Below are positions 41,673-50,764 of a DNA stretch of 64,000 nucleotides, piece by piece. The stretch lies in NCBI GenBank assembly GCA_038064395.1, contig JBBTTE010000004.1:50277-114276 (forward strand). Direction: 5' to 3'. This stretch comes from JBBTTE01 sp038064395. Its GTDB lineage: Bacteria; Patescibacteriota; Saccharimonadia; Saccharimonadales; UBA4665. Numbering within the stretch: position 1 is the first letter of the stretch; each line of letters begins with the position of its first letter. Below the pieces are notes generated by a model. That model ran no database searches. It was given only the letters and a program-made list of their open reading frames with translations, and was not told the DNA's origin. A program made the position numbers and the translations under genes.

Positions 41673-41720
41673 TTGCAGGGGGTGATTGTGGGTAGTACAC
41701 TCAGTTCAGTGGGTAGAAAT
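41673..41720 (+). promoter_or_regulatory. mraZ promoter with probable MraZ operator boxes
   Basis: TTGCAG (41673-41678), a 17-base spacer and TACACT (41696-41701) form the promoter. TGGGT occurs at 41689-41693 in the spacer and at 41710-41714 at the predicted start. GGGGT at about 41679 keeps the same phase of roughly ten bases or a multiple. TGGG-type repeats with a helical-turn period are the known MraZ operator, so autoregulation of the dcw cluster is likely. Confidence 0.5.
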
Positions 41721-41784
41721 GGTAAGGCAAAACAGCTTACCAGATCGAAAAATAAAAAAACCACTAGCAGCTTAAGGGACATCA

Positions 41785-42162
41785 ATGGCAACGGTAGATT
41801 ACTTCGAACGCAAGCTTGACGACAAGCGAAGGCTGACTATTCCGCCTGAACTTCGTGATAAGTTCGCGAGCGGGGCAGTAGTTACCAGAGGCTTTGGCCA
41901 ATACCTGCATCTTTATCCCAAGGATGTATGGGAAAACTTGGTTGAGCCACGACTTGCTGGCGATATCCTCGACGAGCGCATAGCAGACCTGAACATCCAA
42001 TTCCGGATGGGCAAGGTCGACATGCAGCCCGACGGTAAACAGGGGCGCATCACGCTCGAGCAACATTTGCTCGATTACTCCGGCATTAGCCGCGATGTGG
42101 TCGCTGTAGGAGTCGGACAGTACTGGCGTTTGATGGCTCCCGAGGCCGCAACTACCAAGTAA
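41785..42162 (+). CDS. mraZ: Transcriptional regulator MraZ
   Basis: 125 residues, somewhat shorter than typical MraZ (about 145). It has two SpoVT/AbrB-like beta repeats: RKLDDKRRLTIPPELRDKF in the first and MQPDGKQGRITLEQHLLDY in the second. MraZ binds TGGG repeats in front of its own gene and controls the division and cell-wall cluster. It is the first gene of that cluster here, as usual. AAGGGA lies upstream of the ATG. Confidence 0.92.
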   Translation: MATVDYFERKLDDKRRLTIPPELRDKFASGAVVTRGFGQYLHLYPKDVWENLVEPRLAGDILDERIADLNIQFRMGKVDMQPDGKQGRITLEQHLLDYSGISRDVVAVGVGQYWRLMAPEAATTK

Positions 42163-42515
42163 GCTCGCAGCTCATTAACAATTCAGACGAATAGTTACTA
42201 TCCTCAATCGAGGCCAGCTATTCGACAATCAACAAGTGGAAATAGATAGCAAACCACTATAAAAAAGGGCTTTGCACCTTTCAAAAACACCTCCCAAAAC
42301 TCCACCTCACACATAAGTCTCTCAAAACTTAGATTCTCGGCGAAAAGTATTTATACATTTGGCTTAGAATCAAACAAAAACAAAAATTTCTCAAAAAACA
42401 AAAAGTTGATTGTCGATTAGGTGACCTTGCATGTAAGCAAGGTCAAGCTAATACAAGGGCGCGCAAGCCCCATGGATCAGCTTGAACCTTGTAAAACAAA
42501 AACAAACAAGACAAG
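42163..42515 (+). promoter_or_regulatory. Structured, A/C-rich leader between mraZ and rsmH
   Basis: 353 bases without a gene. It contains a hairpin CGAATAG/CTATTCG (42188-42224) enclosing CCTCaatcGAGG. TCGACAATCAAC (42222-42233) is perfectly complementary to GTTGATTGTCGA (42405-42416). A perfect hairpin GACCTTGC/GCAAGGTC (42423-42444) is also present. The 3' arm of that hairpin can instead pair with AGCTTGAACCTTG (42479-42491). The rest is A/C-rich and nearly free of G, and no Shine-Dalgarno precedes rsmH. The competing helices look like a cis-acting RNA switch. Confidence 0.5.
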
Positions 42516-43430
42516 ATGCACCAAAACAAACACCAAAATAAACACAAACAGCACGTACCAGTATTACTAGAGGAAGTTCTACAGTATCTGGATCCGAAGG
42601 CAGGGGAATCATACCTCGATCTGACGGCCGGTTACGGTGGACACGCCAAGGAAATACTAGAACGGACTGGAAGCCTCACACAATCAGTGCTGGTTGACCG
42701 CGATAATAATGCGATCAACGTTCTCCGCGAGGAGTTCGGACCGGACACTGTGGACTTGCGGCAATCAGACTTTCTGACTGTCACACAAGAGTTGATCGCC
42801 GAAGGGCGGCAATTCGACCTTATTTTGGCTGATTTGGGCGTATCGTCACCGCACCTTAACGAGGGCAAACGTGGTTTTGCCATTAACCAGAACGGTCCAC
42901 TCGACATGCGAATGGACCAATCGCAGGAACTAACTGCCGAAACTATAGTTAATACTTATAGCGAGGCAGCTTTAGTCGATATTCTGCAGCGTTACGGCGA
43001 AGAACCGAAGGCTAAGCAGATCGCCAATCTGATTGTGACTAACCGACCATTCGGTAGCACAGATGAGCTGGCAGCGATTGGTAGCAAGGCATGGACGGGA
43101 TATAGTCGGGTTCATCCGGCGACCAGAACTTTTCAGGCGCTGCGTATTGCAGTCAATGACGAGCTAGGGTTGCTTGAGAAGAGCTTGCCTCTGTGGTTTG
43201 ATCTGTTAGCAGACGGTGGTCGCATCGCCATCATCAGCTTTCACAGCCTAGAGGATCGATTGGTTAAGCAAGCCTTGCAGGAAGTCGCCGGCGAACGTTA
43301 CGACGCAGATCTACGATTACTTACCAAGCGTCCGGCTACTGCTAGCCCCTCAGAATTAGTTTTTAATCCGCGAGCTCGTAGTGCTAAACTACGCGCCGCA
43401 GTGAAAATAAAAAAGAAAGGGAACAACTAA
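42516..43430 (+). CDS. rsmH: 16S rRNA (cytosine-1402-N4)-methyltransferase RsmH
   Basis: 304 residues. HVPVLLEEVLQYLDPKAGE opens the family core. SAM motif LDLTAGYGGHAKEIL, LADLGVSSPHLN, GPLDMRMDQ and the C-terminal ISFHSLEDRLVKQ are present. It methylates C1402 in the 30S P site. The first 12 residues (MHQNKHQNKHKQ) are an unusual His/Lys/Asn/Gln-rich extension. It is preceded by the structured leader and an A/C-rich stretch instead of a ribosome binding site. Confidence 0.95.
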   Translation: MHQNKHQNKHKQHVPVLLEEVLQYLDPKAGESYLDLTAGYGGHAKEILERTGSLTQSVLVDRDNNAINVLREEFGPDTVDLRQSDFLTVTQELIAEGRQFDLILADLGVSSPHLNEGKRGFAINQNGPLDMRMDQSQELTAETIVNTYSEAALVDILQRYGEEPKAKQIANLIVTNRPFGSTDELAAIGSKAWTGYSRVHPATRTFQALRIAVNDELGLLEKSLPLWFDLLADGGRIAIISFHSLEDRLVKQALQEVAGERYDADLRLLTKRPATASPSELVFNPRARSAKLRAAVKIKKKGNN

Positions 43431-43570
43431 TGCCTATCCAGGTAAAAAGTAGCTCCCGTGCTTACAAAATCCACGTCAAAGTGGTTTAAGTAAGCAAGTA
43501 GCGGATCCAGCCTCCCAAACAGAGGCTGGACCTAAGATCATCTCACAAACTTAAAAACAAAAATAAACAA
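43431..43570 (+). promoter_or_regulatory. Hairpin-rich spacer between rsmH and ftsL
   Basis: The first hairpin has GCTTAC/GTAAGC outside and CCAC/GTGG inside (43460-43495). The second is a perfect nine-base-pair stem, TCCAGCCTC/GAGGCTGGA (43506-43530). No T-run follows, so they are not terminators. After them comes an A/C-rich single-stranded segment ending AAATAAACAA before ATG, the same style as before rsmH. Confidence 0.5.
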
Positions 43571-43918
43571 ATGACATACTCAAGTTCCTTAGCCATGAAT
43601 CGTACTCGATATCAGGGCCGCAACCAGAACTCAGTTAGCTTCCAAGCCACAACACGGACGCTTGGACCAATCAGCAATACCATTACGCTGATCGTTCTAG
43701 CATGCCTACTTGGCCTGTTGTATCTGACTCAGGTAACCAAGACTAACGCCTACGGTTACCAGATCAATACATTGCAGCAGAAGCAGGCTAGTCTCAAGAC
43801 CCAGCACGACGACCTGGAAGTCGATTCGGCACGCTTACAATCCCTTAGCCGTGTCAGCGAAAGTCCAGTAGCCAAGAGTCTGGTATCAGTTGCGCCTTCA
43901 GCCACCGCCAAAAACTAA
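43571..43918 (+). CDS. ftsL: FtsL-like division protein
   Basis: 115 residues with the bitopic layout of FtsL/DivIC: an N-terminal cytoplasmic segment (about 35 residues), one TM helix (ITLIVLACLLGLLYLTQV), then a coiled coil (YGYQINTLQQKQASLKTQHD). The assignment rests on size, topology and position between rsmH and ftsI. FtsL sits in the FtsQLB complex that activates septal wall synthesis. Confidence 0.75.
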   Translation: MTYSSSLAMNRTRYQGRNQNSVSFQATTRTLGPISNTITLIVLACLLGLLYLTQVTKTNAYGYQINTLQQKQASLKTQHDDLEVDSARLQSLSRVSESPVAKSLVSVAPSATAKN

Positions 43919-43978
43919 AGCCCTATTATTGGTCACTTCGACATCTCGGGGCCAAAGTTTTATAATTAAGGGGTAAAT

Positions 43979-45745
43979 ATGGCTTTGCCAAAAACAAACG
44001 ACGTCAGCCAAGCAGTTACTCGAATCCGTATCTGGTACGGACTACTTATTCTTGTGCTGGCGATCTTTGGCCTTCGATTGTTCTACATCCAAATTATCCA
44101 TTACAACCACTATCGTAACGCTGCGCTGAGCGATCAGCTCAAGCAATACGAGATTCCAGCCCGACGGGGAATTATAAGGGCTCATGATGGCGCACAAGAG
44201 CTGCCAATTGTTCTCAACCAGCAACTATTTACCTTATATGCTGACCCAGTTTATATTAAGCACGCTGATCAGGCGGCCGCCAAGGTAGTGTCGGTTATGG
44301 GTGGTGACGCTTCCAAGTACGAGCAGCAAATGAAGACCAAGGATACGCGTTACGTGATACTAGCTAAGAAGTTAAGTCGTGAACAGCAGGATAAGATAGT
44401 CGCCCTCAAGATACCTGGCGTAGGAACGCAGGAGCAAGATTATCGTACTTACCCGCAAGGCAGCTTGGTGTCCCAGGTGCTAGGCTTCGTTAACGATGAG
44501 AACATCGGCAAGTACGGCATTGAGCAAGCACTTAACAAGCAACTTAGGGGCACGCCAGGCGAACTAAAGGCGATTACTGATGCCAGCGGTGTGCCGCTAG
44601 CTGCTAGCCGTGATAATACGCGAACTGCACCCAAGAATGGTGACGACATAACTCTAACAATTGACTTGGCCTTGCAGCAACAGTTGGAAACTATCCTAGC
44701 CAAGGGTGTTAAGGACTACAAGGCCACGGCCGCCAGCGCGCTCATTATGGACACTAAGACTGGCGCCATCAAGGCCATGGCCAATGCGCCGACCTATGAT
44801 CCAAGCAAGTATTCCCAGGTTGAAGACCCAAGCGTCTTCCAGAATGCTTCCGTATCGCACCCCATAGAAGTCGGTTCATCGATGAAGACTCTAACTACGG
44901 CGGCAGCCCTAGATCAAGGAGTGATTAAGCCGACTACGACTTACTATGATCCTTCTAAGTGGAGGGTCGATGACTTCACAATTACCAACATTGAAGAAGA
45001 TGGCGGGGCAGGTACTCGCAGTGTGACCGATATTCTTAACTTATCGCTTAACACTGGTGCGACGTGGGAGTTAATGCAAATGGGCGGAGGCGACATTAAT
45101 TCCAAGGCTCGTAACGCTTGGTATGAGTACATGGCCAATCACTACATGTTCGGTAAGTTGACAGGCATTGAGCAGGGCTATGAGGCAAGTGGCTACGTCC
45201 CGGCACCTAAGGATAATGGCGCCGGTATTGACCTGACCTACGCCAACACATCATTCGGTCAGGCCATGACAGCTACGCCGGTGCAAATGGCAGCAGCGTT
45301 GGCCTCGGTTGTTAATGGCGGCACTTACTATCAACCATACTTAGTCGATAAGACTACTCATTCTGACGGCCAGACCACCGATACTAAGCCGAAGGTGATC
45401 AAGAAACACGTGGTTAGCCAATCTACGACCCAAGCAATAGTTCCGATGATGCAGTACGTTGTTGATCATCACAACTTCACGCCCAAATTCGATCAGTCAG
45501 CCTACGTTGTCGGTGGCAAAACCGGCACGGCCCAGATAGCCAAGCCTGGCGGAGGCTACTATGACCACCTGTTCAACGGTACCTATGCTGGCTTCGTCGG
45601 TGGCAACGTTCCACAGTACGTCATTGTAGTGTTCGTCAACAAACCAACCAACGGCGGCTATGCTGGTACCGCTGCCGCTCAACCTATCTTTGGCGCCTTG
45701 GCGCACCTGTTGATAAATAATGCTTATGTAATACCCAAAAACTGA
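43979..45745 (+). CDS. ftsI: Penicillin-binding protein FtsI (septal transpeptidase)
   Basis: 588 residues, class B PBP. One TM helix (about residues 17-38) is followed by a pedestal with RRGIIRAHDG and a transpeptidase domain. The active Ser300-x-x-Lys303 is in GSSMKTLT, SxN in NLSLNTGA near 357 and KTG in GGKTGTAQ near 513. No PASTA domains are seen. It cross-links septal peptidoglycan with FtsW. It has its own TATAAT (43961-43966) and AAGGGG before ATG. Confidence 0.93.
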   Translation: MALPKTNDVSQAVTRIRIWYGLLILVLAIFGLRLFYIQIIHYNHYRNAALSDQLKQYEIPARRGIIRAHDGAQELPIVLNQQLFTLYADPVYIKHADQAAAKVVSVMGGDASKYEQQMKTKDTRYVILAKKLSREQQDKIVALKIPGVGTQEQDYRTYPQGSLVSQVLGFVNDENIGKYGIEQALNKQLRGTPGELKAITDASGVPLAASRDNTRTAPKNGDDITLTIDLALQQQLETILAKGVKDYKATAASALIMDTKTGAIKAMANAPTYDPSKYSQVEDPSVFQNASVSHPIEVGSSMKTLTTAAALDQGVIKPTTTYYDPSKWRVDDFTITNIEEDGGAGTRSVTDILNLSLNTGATWELMQMGGGDINSKARNAWYEYMANHYMFGKLTGIEQGYEASGYVPAPKDNGAGIDLTYANTSFGQAMTATPVQMAAALASVVNGGTYYQPYLVDKTTHSDGQTTDTKPKVIKKHVVSQSTTQAIVPMMQYVVDHHNFTPKFDQSAYVVGGKTGTAQIAKPGGGYYDHLFNGTYAGFVGGNVPQYVIVVFVNKPTNGGYAGTAAAQPIFGALAHLLINNAYVIPKN

Positions 45746-45789
45746 GCGCAAATCACCAGAAATGATATAATAAAACAAAAAGAACACCT

Positions 45790-46830
45790 ATGAATACCTT
45801 GCACCTTGCTATCACAACCCACGAACTAACTCGCATACTGTCGTTAGGCTTCTTCGGCTTTGTTCTGAGCATGCTGATTACGCCGATATATACGAGTATC
45901 GCTTATAAATACCAGTGGTGGAAACGCCAACGTACTGAGGCTTGGTCGGGCGGGGCAGCGACTGTCTATCAGAAACTCCACGCAGCTAAGCACAAACGCA
46001 ACATTCCGACGATGGCAGGACTAATCTTTGTCTTCTCTATTTCACTTGTCACTCTGGCCCTTAATCTAAGCCGTGGAGAGACGTGGTTGCCGCTAGCTGG
46101 ACTGGTCGCTGCGTCCGGGATTGGCTTACTTGATGATCTTATGAATATTAGGGGTGAAGGTGGCGGCGTGGCAGGTATGAGCGCGCGGGTTAAGTTTGCT
46201 CTATATAGTCTGATTGTGTTGATTGGTGGCTGGTGGTTCTACGCTAAGCTAGGGGTCAACACTATATATTTGCCTTGGATTCATCACTGGCATGTCGGCA
46301 TATTTGTGATTGCTATCTTCTGGCTGGTGGTTGTATCGACAGCAATTTCGGTTAATATCAGCGACGGCTTAGATGGTTTGGCTGGCGGGCTGCTGACTTC
46401 TTCGTTCATGGCCTATGCCATTATCGCCGCTGTTGACCATAAGTTTGCGCTAGCTGGCTTCTGTCTTACTGTCGTTGGAGCTCTGCTGAGCTACACTTGG
46501 TTCAATATCTATCCGGCGCGTTTCTTCATGGGGGATACGGGTTCTTTTGCCTTAGGCACGGCGCTCGGAATAATTGCGCTCCAAACGGATACAGTCTATA
46601 TATTGCCAGTTATTGGTGCGGTATATGTCATGGAAACAGGCTCAGTCATTATCAACCGCACATCACGTAAGCTTCGAAACGGTAAGAAAGTCTTCTTGTC
46701 GTCACCAATTCATCACCACTTCGAGGCGATTGGTTGGCCAGAGACTAAGGTTACCATGCGTTTTTGGATTCTTGGACAGATAGCTAGTGTGATCGGGCTA
46801 ATTATCTTTCTAACTAGCGGTCAGGTTTAG
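45790..46830 (+). CDS. mraY: Phospho-MurNAc-pentapeptide transferase MraY
   Basis: 346 residues, about ten TM helices. Catalytic blocks: GLLDDLMNIR, ISVNISDGLDGLAGG, PARFFMGDTGSF and LSSPIHHHFE, all at the expected order. MraY transfers phospho-MurNAc-pentapeptide to undecaprenyl phosphate to make lipid I. A TATAAT at 45766-45771 offers an internal promoter with a leader of about ten bases lacking a ribosome binding site. Confidence 0.96.
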   Translation: MNTLHLAITTHELTRILSLGFFGFVLSMLITPIYTSIAYKYQWWKRQRTEAWSGGAATVYQKLHAAKHKRNIPTMAGLIFVFSISLVTLALNLSRGETWLPLAGLVAASGIGLLDDLMNIRGEGGGVAGMSARVKFALYSLIVLIGGWWFYAKLGVNTIYLPWIHHWHVGIFVIAIFWLVVVSTAISVNISDGLDGLAGGLLTSSFMAYAIIAAVDHKFALAGFCLTVVGALLSYTWFNIYPARFFMGDTGSFALGTALGIIALQTDTVYILPVIGAVYVMETGSVIINRTSRKLRNGKKVFLSSPIHHHFEAIGWPETKVTMRFWILGQIASVIGLIIFLTSGQV

Positions 46831-46834
46831 TCTA

Positions 46835-48070
46835 ATGAGACCGCAAGCCGCAGAACGACGTCGGCCACCTGGGCTTGCTAACCTTAGCCTGGGTCGCAAG
46901 CATCGACCTGACTACTGGCTGATGATCTGGTGCGCGGCGCTCCTAGCGATCGGCCTGATTGTTGTTTATGCCATAAGTCCAGCGCTTAGTGCGGCTCACC
47001 ACGTTACTGGTAACTACTATGTCGGTAAGCAATTACTGGCTATTGGCTTGAGTATCATAGCTTTTATCGTAACGGCCAATGTGCCATTACAGTGGTGGCG
47101 TCAGGCGTATAAGCCATTACTGATTGCGGCCGCCATCGCGACTTTCCTAGCGCTTATTATCCCAGTTAATCCAGCTTATCCAGCCCATCGTTGGGTTCGC
47201 TTGGGTAGCTTGTCCTTCCAGTCGGTGGAGTTAGTGAAGTTCGCCATGATGATCTGGATGGCAGGTTTCTTGTCCCAGAGAATCAAGCAGGGCACTATAA
47301 GCAGTACCAATTTGACCCTCAAACCGATTCTAATAGCCCTAGGAGCGATTGGAGTGATAGTTGTGGGCGTTCAGAGCGATCTTGGCTCAACGGGCGTTAT
47401 GGTGGCTATGATGGCGACTATGGCATTTGTGGCAGGACTACCGATGGGGCGCATCTTCTTGATAGGTGGGGTTGTAGCCATTGGTCTAATCATGGCAGTC
47501 TCAGCCACCCCCTATCGGCGCGAAAGACTACAGAGCTTCATACATCCTGATGCACATTGTCAGACCAGTGGTTATCAGGCTTGTCAGGCTCTCATTGCGG
47601 TTGGCTCGGGTGGAATAATTGGCTTGGGTCTTGGTAGTAGCGTGCAAGCCTATGGCTATCTACCAGAGGCGGCCAATGACTCGATCTTCGCTATTTATGC
47701 TGAGAAATTCGGCTTTATCGGCAGCATTATTCTACTTGCCGTTTTCATTGCTTTCTTCTCTCGGCTTAAGAGTATTGCCGAGCGTTTACCAGATGACTTT
47801 AGTAGACTATTGGTAGTCGGCGTCTTGGCCTGGCTGAGCATCCAGACAATTATTAATGTTGGTGCGATGATCGGTCTATTACCGCTCAAAGGTATTACCT
47901 TGCCATTTATCAGTTACGGCGGTACCAGTGTGGTGTTCGCGGCAGCTGCAGTCGGATTGGCGTTCCAAGCCTCGCAATATGCAGCTTATGACACGCCACG
48001 TATTCGTGATCGCCTAGGTGATGGAAGTGGCAGCCGGCGCAACAACAATCTCAGGAGGGTAGAGTATTGA
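46835..48070 (+). CDS. ftsW: Septal peptidoglycan polymerase FtsW
   Basis: 411 residues, SEDS-family with ten TM helices. Conserved blocks are QSDLGSTGVMV, LPEAANDSIFAIYAEKFGF and LPFISYGGTS. The Asp/Glu residues of the lipid-II-polymerase site lie in the large external loop. It works with FtsI. The N-terminus is Arg-rich (MRPQAAERRRPP). It overlaps murG by four bases. Confidence 0.94.
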   Translation: MRPQAAERRRPPGLANLSLGRKHRPDYWLMIWCAALLAIGLIVVYAISPALSAAHHVTGNYYVGKQLLAIGLSIIAFIVTANVPLQWWRQAYKPLLIAAAIATFLALIIPVNPAYPAHRWVRLGSLSFQSVELVKFAMMIWMAGFLSQRIKQGTISSTNLTLKPILIALGAIGVIVVGVQSDLGSTGVMVAMMATMAFVAGLPMGRIFLIGGVVAIGLIMAVSATPYRRERLQSFIHPDAHCQTSGYQACQALIAVGSGGIIGLGLGSSVQAYGYLPEAANDSIFAIYAEKFGFIGSIILLAVFIAFFSRLKSIAERLPDDFSRLLVVGVLAWLSIQTIINVGAMIGLLPLKGITLPFISYGGTSVVFAAAAVGLAFQASQYAAYDTPRIRDRLGDGSGSRRNNNLRRVEY

Positions 48071-49233
48071 GTACCATAGTTCTAACTGGCGGCGGATCAG
48101 GCGGACACATTACGCCGCTCTTAGCCATAGCTACAGAACTAAAGCGTCTCGAGCCCGACACTAAGATTGTCTACATCGGTCAGCGCGGTGATAACCTCGG
48201 TGATATACCTGCTGCACACAAAGCAATTGATCAGGTTCTGACTGTCAGAGCTGGTAAGTTTCGGCGCTATCATGGCGAAAGCTTACTTAGGCAATTGCTC
48301 GACGTTCCGACTATGTTCAAGAATATACGCGACCTCTTCTATGTCTTGATCGGTACCGTACAGAGTTGGCGCTTACTACGCGAGTTACGACCACAAGTGA
48401 TATTCATTAAGGGCGGCTTCGTCGGGGTGCCGGTTGGCTTGGCTGCTGCTGCGCTGAATATTCCATATGTCACGCATGATTCTGACGCTATACCAGGGCT
48501 AGCTAACCGTATTATCAGTCCCTGGGCTGATAAGCATGCCGTTGCGCTCCCGATAGACAATTACAAATACCCATCGTCCAAAGCTGTAATGACTGGTATT
48601 CCGTTGCAGGCCGACTTCAAGCCAGTTGCAGATGACCTTAAGCAAAAGTATCGGGAGTCACTCAAGTTGCCAGCCGCTGCCAAGGTGCTGTTTATCATTG
48701 GTGGTGGCCTGGGGTCACAGCGCGTTAATCAAGCTGTTGGAGAGGCTGTGCCACATCTGTTACATGAGTTCCGGGACCTGTATGTTATTCACGCCGTAGG
48801 TCGAGCAAATCAGACCGATATGAAGCAGCTTTATGCCAAGCTACCTGAGGCAGAGCAGGGGAGGCTACAGGTGCACGACTACCTCAACGATGTCTATCGC
48901 TACAGTGGTGCCGCCGATGTAATTATAACTAGGGCAGGGGCGACTAATCTGGCCGAATTCGCACTGCAGGGTAAGGCTTGTATAGTTGTGCCTAGTCCGT
49001 TCTTGGCAGGTGGTCATCAACTCAAGAACGCCCAGTATTTATCTGACAAAGGCGCCGCCGTGGTGCTGGACGAAACCGACCTAGCCAACGACCCCAACAG
49101 ATTAGCCAAACAAGTCAGTGATCTGCTCAGTGATCCCAAGGAGCGCCAAAGCCTGGGCGCTGAGCTATCCAAGTTCGCTAAGCCCAATGCAACTCAAGAG
49201 CTGGCTCAATTAATCTTAGAGCAGAAGGCATGA
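48067..49233 (+). CDS. murG: UDP-GlcNAc:lipid I N-acetylglucosaminyltransferase MurG
   Basis: 388 residues. A TTG start is supported by AGGAGGG (48053-48059) just upstream and by the ideal N-terminus STIVLTGGGSGGHITPLLAI. Other family blocks are FIIGGGLGSQRVNQAV and TRAGATNLAEFALQGKAC. MurG makes lipid II from lipid I at the membrane face. It overlaps ftsW (TTGA) and ftsQ (ATGA). Confidence 0.95.
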   Translation: MSTIVLTGGGSGGHITPLLAIATELKRLEPDTKIVYIGQRGDNLGDIPAAHKAIDQVLTVRAGKFRRYHGESLLRQLLDVPTMFKNIRDLFYVLIGTVQSWRLLRELRPQVIFIKGGFVGVPVGLAAAALNIPYVTHDSDAIPGLANRIISPWADKHAVALPIDNYKYPSSKAVMTGIPLQADFKPVADDLKQKYRESLKLPAAAKVLFIIGGGLGSQRVNQAVGEAVPHLLHEFRDLYVIHAVGRANQTDMKQLYAKLPEAEQGRLQVHDYLNDVYRYSGAADVIITRAGATNLAEFALQGKACIVVPSPFLAGGHQLKNAQYLSDKGAAVVLDETDLANDPNRLAKQVSDLLSDPKERQSLGAELSKFAKPNATQELAQLILEQKA

Positions 49234-50156
49234 GATTACGCCGTAGCCAGCCCCAAACTCGTCGCCAAAGGCTCCAGAGCGAAGAACCAAGCCGACCATC
49301 AAGCAGTTTTTCTTATCGTTCCCGTAGATCTGATAGATCACGCGAAAATGGACGTCAGAAGCAGTACGAGAACACGAAGCGGCAGACCGCCAGACTAGGC
49401 CGTTACTGGTTGCAGCGTTTCGGTCTGTTGGCCTTGTTATTGGCTATTATTGTCTCGGCTTTTAACGTCCTGAGTCTTTCTACTAATGCCCGCGTCTTAC
49501 CACTTACAACCGATAGTAGCCGTTCGTTCTTACGATCGACTGAGGACTATGAGGCAGCCGCCAGCAAACTACTTGGCTCATCACTGTGGAATCACAACAA
49601 AGTAACAGTCAATACGGCGCAGATTAGCGGTGCTATGCTCAAGCAGTTCCCAGAATTAACAGATGTAACTGTGACAGTACCGCTGTTCTCGCACAGGCCA
49701 ATAGTGTATGTTGAGCCTGCCCAGCCGGCTCTGATATTGGTGGCCAAGAATGGCTCGTTTGTCGTTGATAACAAAGGCAAAGCCCTGCTACTAGGCAGTA
49801 GCCCAGCCTCTCTTAATCAGCCCAAGCTACCTGTTATCAATGATCAAGGCGGACTTACCATTAAGCTGAACCGCCAAGCCCTATCTGCGGCCAATGTCGA
49901 CTTCATACAAACTGTACTAGGCCAGCTGAATGCTAAGAAGCTGGCGATAACAGGTATGACGCTACCTGCAGCTACCAGTGAGCTAGATGTCGTGGTTGCA
50001 GGGCAGCCCTTCGTAGCGAAGTTCAATCTCCAGAGCAATAACGCAAGAGGGCAGGCAGGTACTCTACTGGCTACGCTAGATACTCTCAAGAAGCAGAACA
50101 TAGTACCGACTAAGTACATCGACGTGCGGGTCGATGGCCGCGCGTATTACCAATAG
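49230..50156 (+). CDS. ftsQ: FtsQ-like division protein with POTRA domain
   Basis: 308 residues. A long Arg/Ser-rich cytoplasmic N-terminus (about 58 residues) leads into one TM helix (GLLALLLAIIVSAFNVLSL), then a POTRA-like domain (SLWNHNKVTVNTAQISGAML) and the beta domain (FPELTDVTVTVPLFSHRPIV with EPAQPAL). FtsQ scaffolds FtsL/FtsB. It is the last gene of the cluster. The overlap with murG shows coupling. Confidence 0.82.
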   Translation: MRLRRSQPQTRRQRLQSEEPSRPSSSFSYRSRRSDRSRENGRQKQYENTKRQTARLGRYWLQRFGLLALLLAIIVSAFNVLSLSTNARVLPLTTDSSRSFLRSTEDYEAAASKLLGSSLWNHNKVTVNTAQISGAMLKQFPELTDVTVTVPLFSHRPIVYVEPAQPALILVAKNGSFVVDNKGKALLLGSSPASLNQPKLPVINDQGGLTIKLNRQALSAANVDFIQTVLGQLNAKKLAITGMTLPAATSELDVVVAGQPFVAKFNLQSNNARGQAGTLLATLDTLKKQNIVPTKYIDVRVDGRAYYQ

Positions 50157-50764
50157 TCCCCCTGTTCTACTACCCCGCTTGTTCGTATTTTGTTCGGCAT
50201 TCTTATATCTTCGTAATATCAAAAAAACTATATAAACATATCACAATGCCAAAAAGTCAAATTTTTGCAAAATTGTCGGACGTGCAGGGAAGTTAAATAT
50301 TTATAACAATATGGCGAAAAAGCAATAGTTTCACGGCAATACTGTGGAAAAGTCAAATAGTGCTACAAATCACATTCAAGCACTAGGCCTATATAGGGGG
50401 CTATATAGTGGCATGATCTATATGAAGGCATAGAGCGCCGGCGTAGTGCAGCGTTAAACAGCAAACGTGCAAATCGTAGCCGTAACCCCTAAATACTTCC
50501 CTACAGCAGGGGTACACGAACTCATCTATTAATCAGATATGCGAGTCGCAAAATATACATTGTGCGACACGATGTCTATAGCTCGAACTTGCAACCTAAC
50601 CCGCCCGCACTCACTGATTTATTTATCGCCTGCGCGTTTTTGGTTTGATAATTTTGTCGCGTGCCTGCTCCACTGCCATAGTCCTGCTACATTGCCGTAC
50701 TTCACAAATGCCTATCCAACAATCACCCACACTATGTTTGTTCGTATTTTGTACAGTTTATATA
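50157..50764. other. 608-base gene-free stretch with internal repeats
   Basis: I see no convincing gene. TTGTTCGTATTTTGT occurs at 50179-50193 and again at 50738-50752, close to the two ends. AAAAGTCAAAT occurs at 50252 and 50348. AT-rich palindromes lie at 50381-50410 (CCTATATAGG, CTATATAG). A hairpin GTCGCA/TGCGAC is at 50545-50567 and an ACCCCT/AGGGGT pair is near 50486. It may be remnant mobile DNA or an undetected RNA. Confidence 0.5.
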
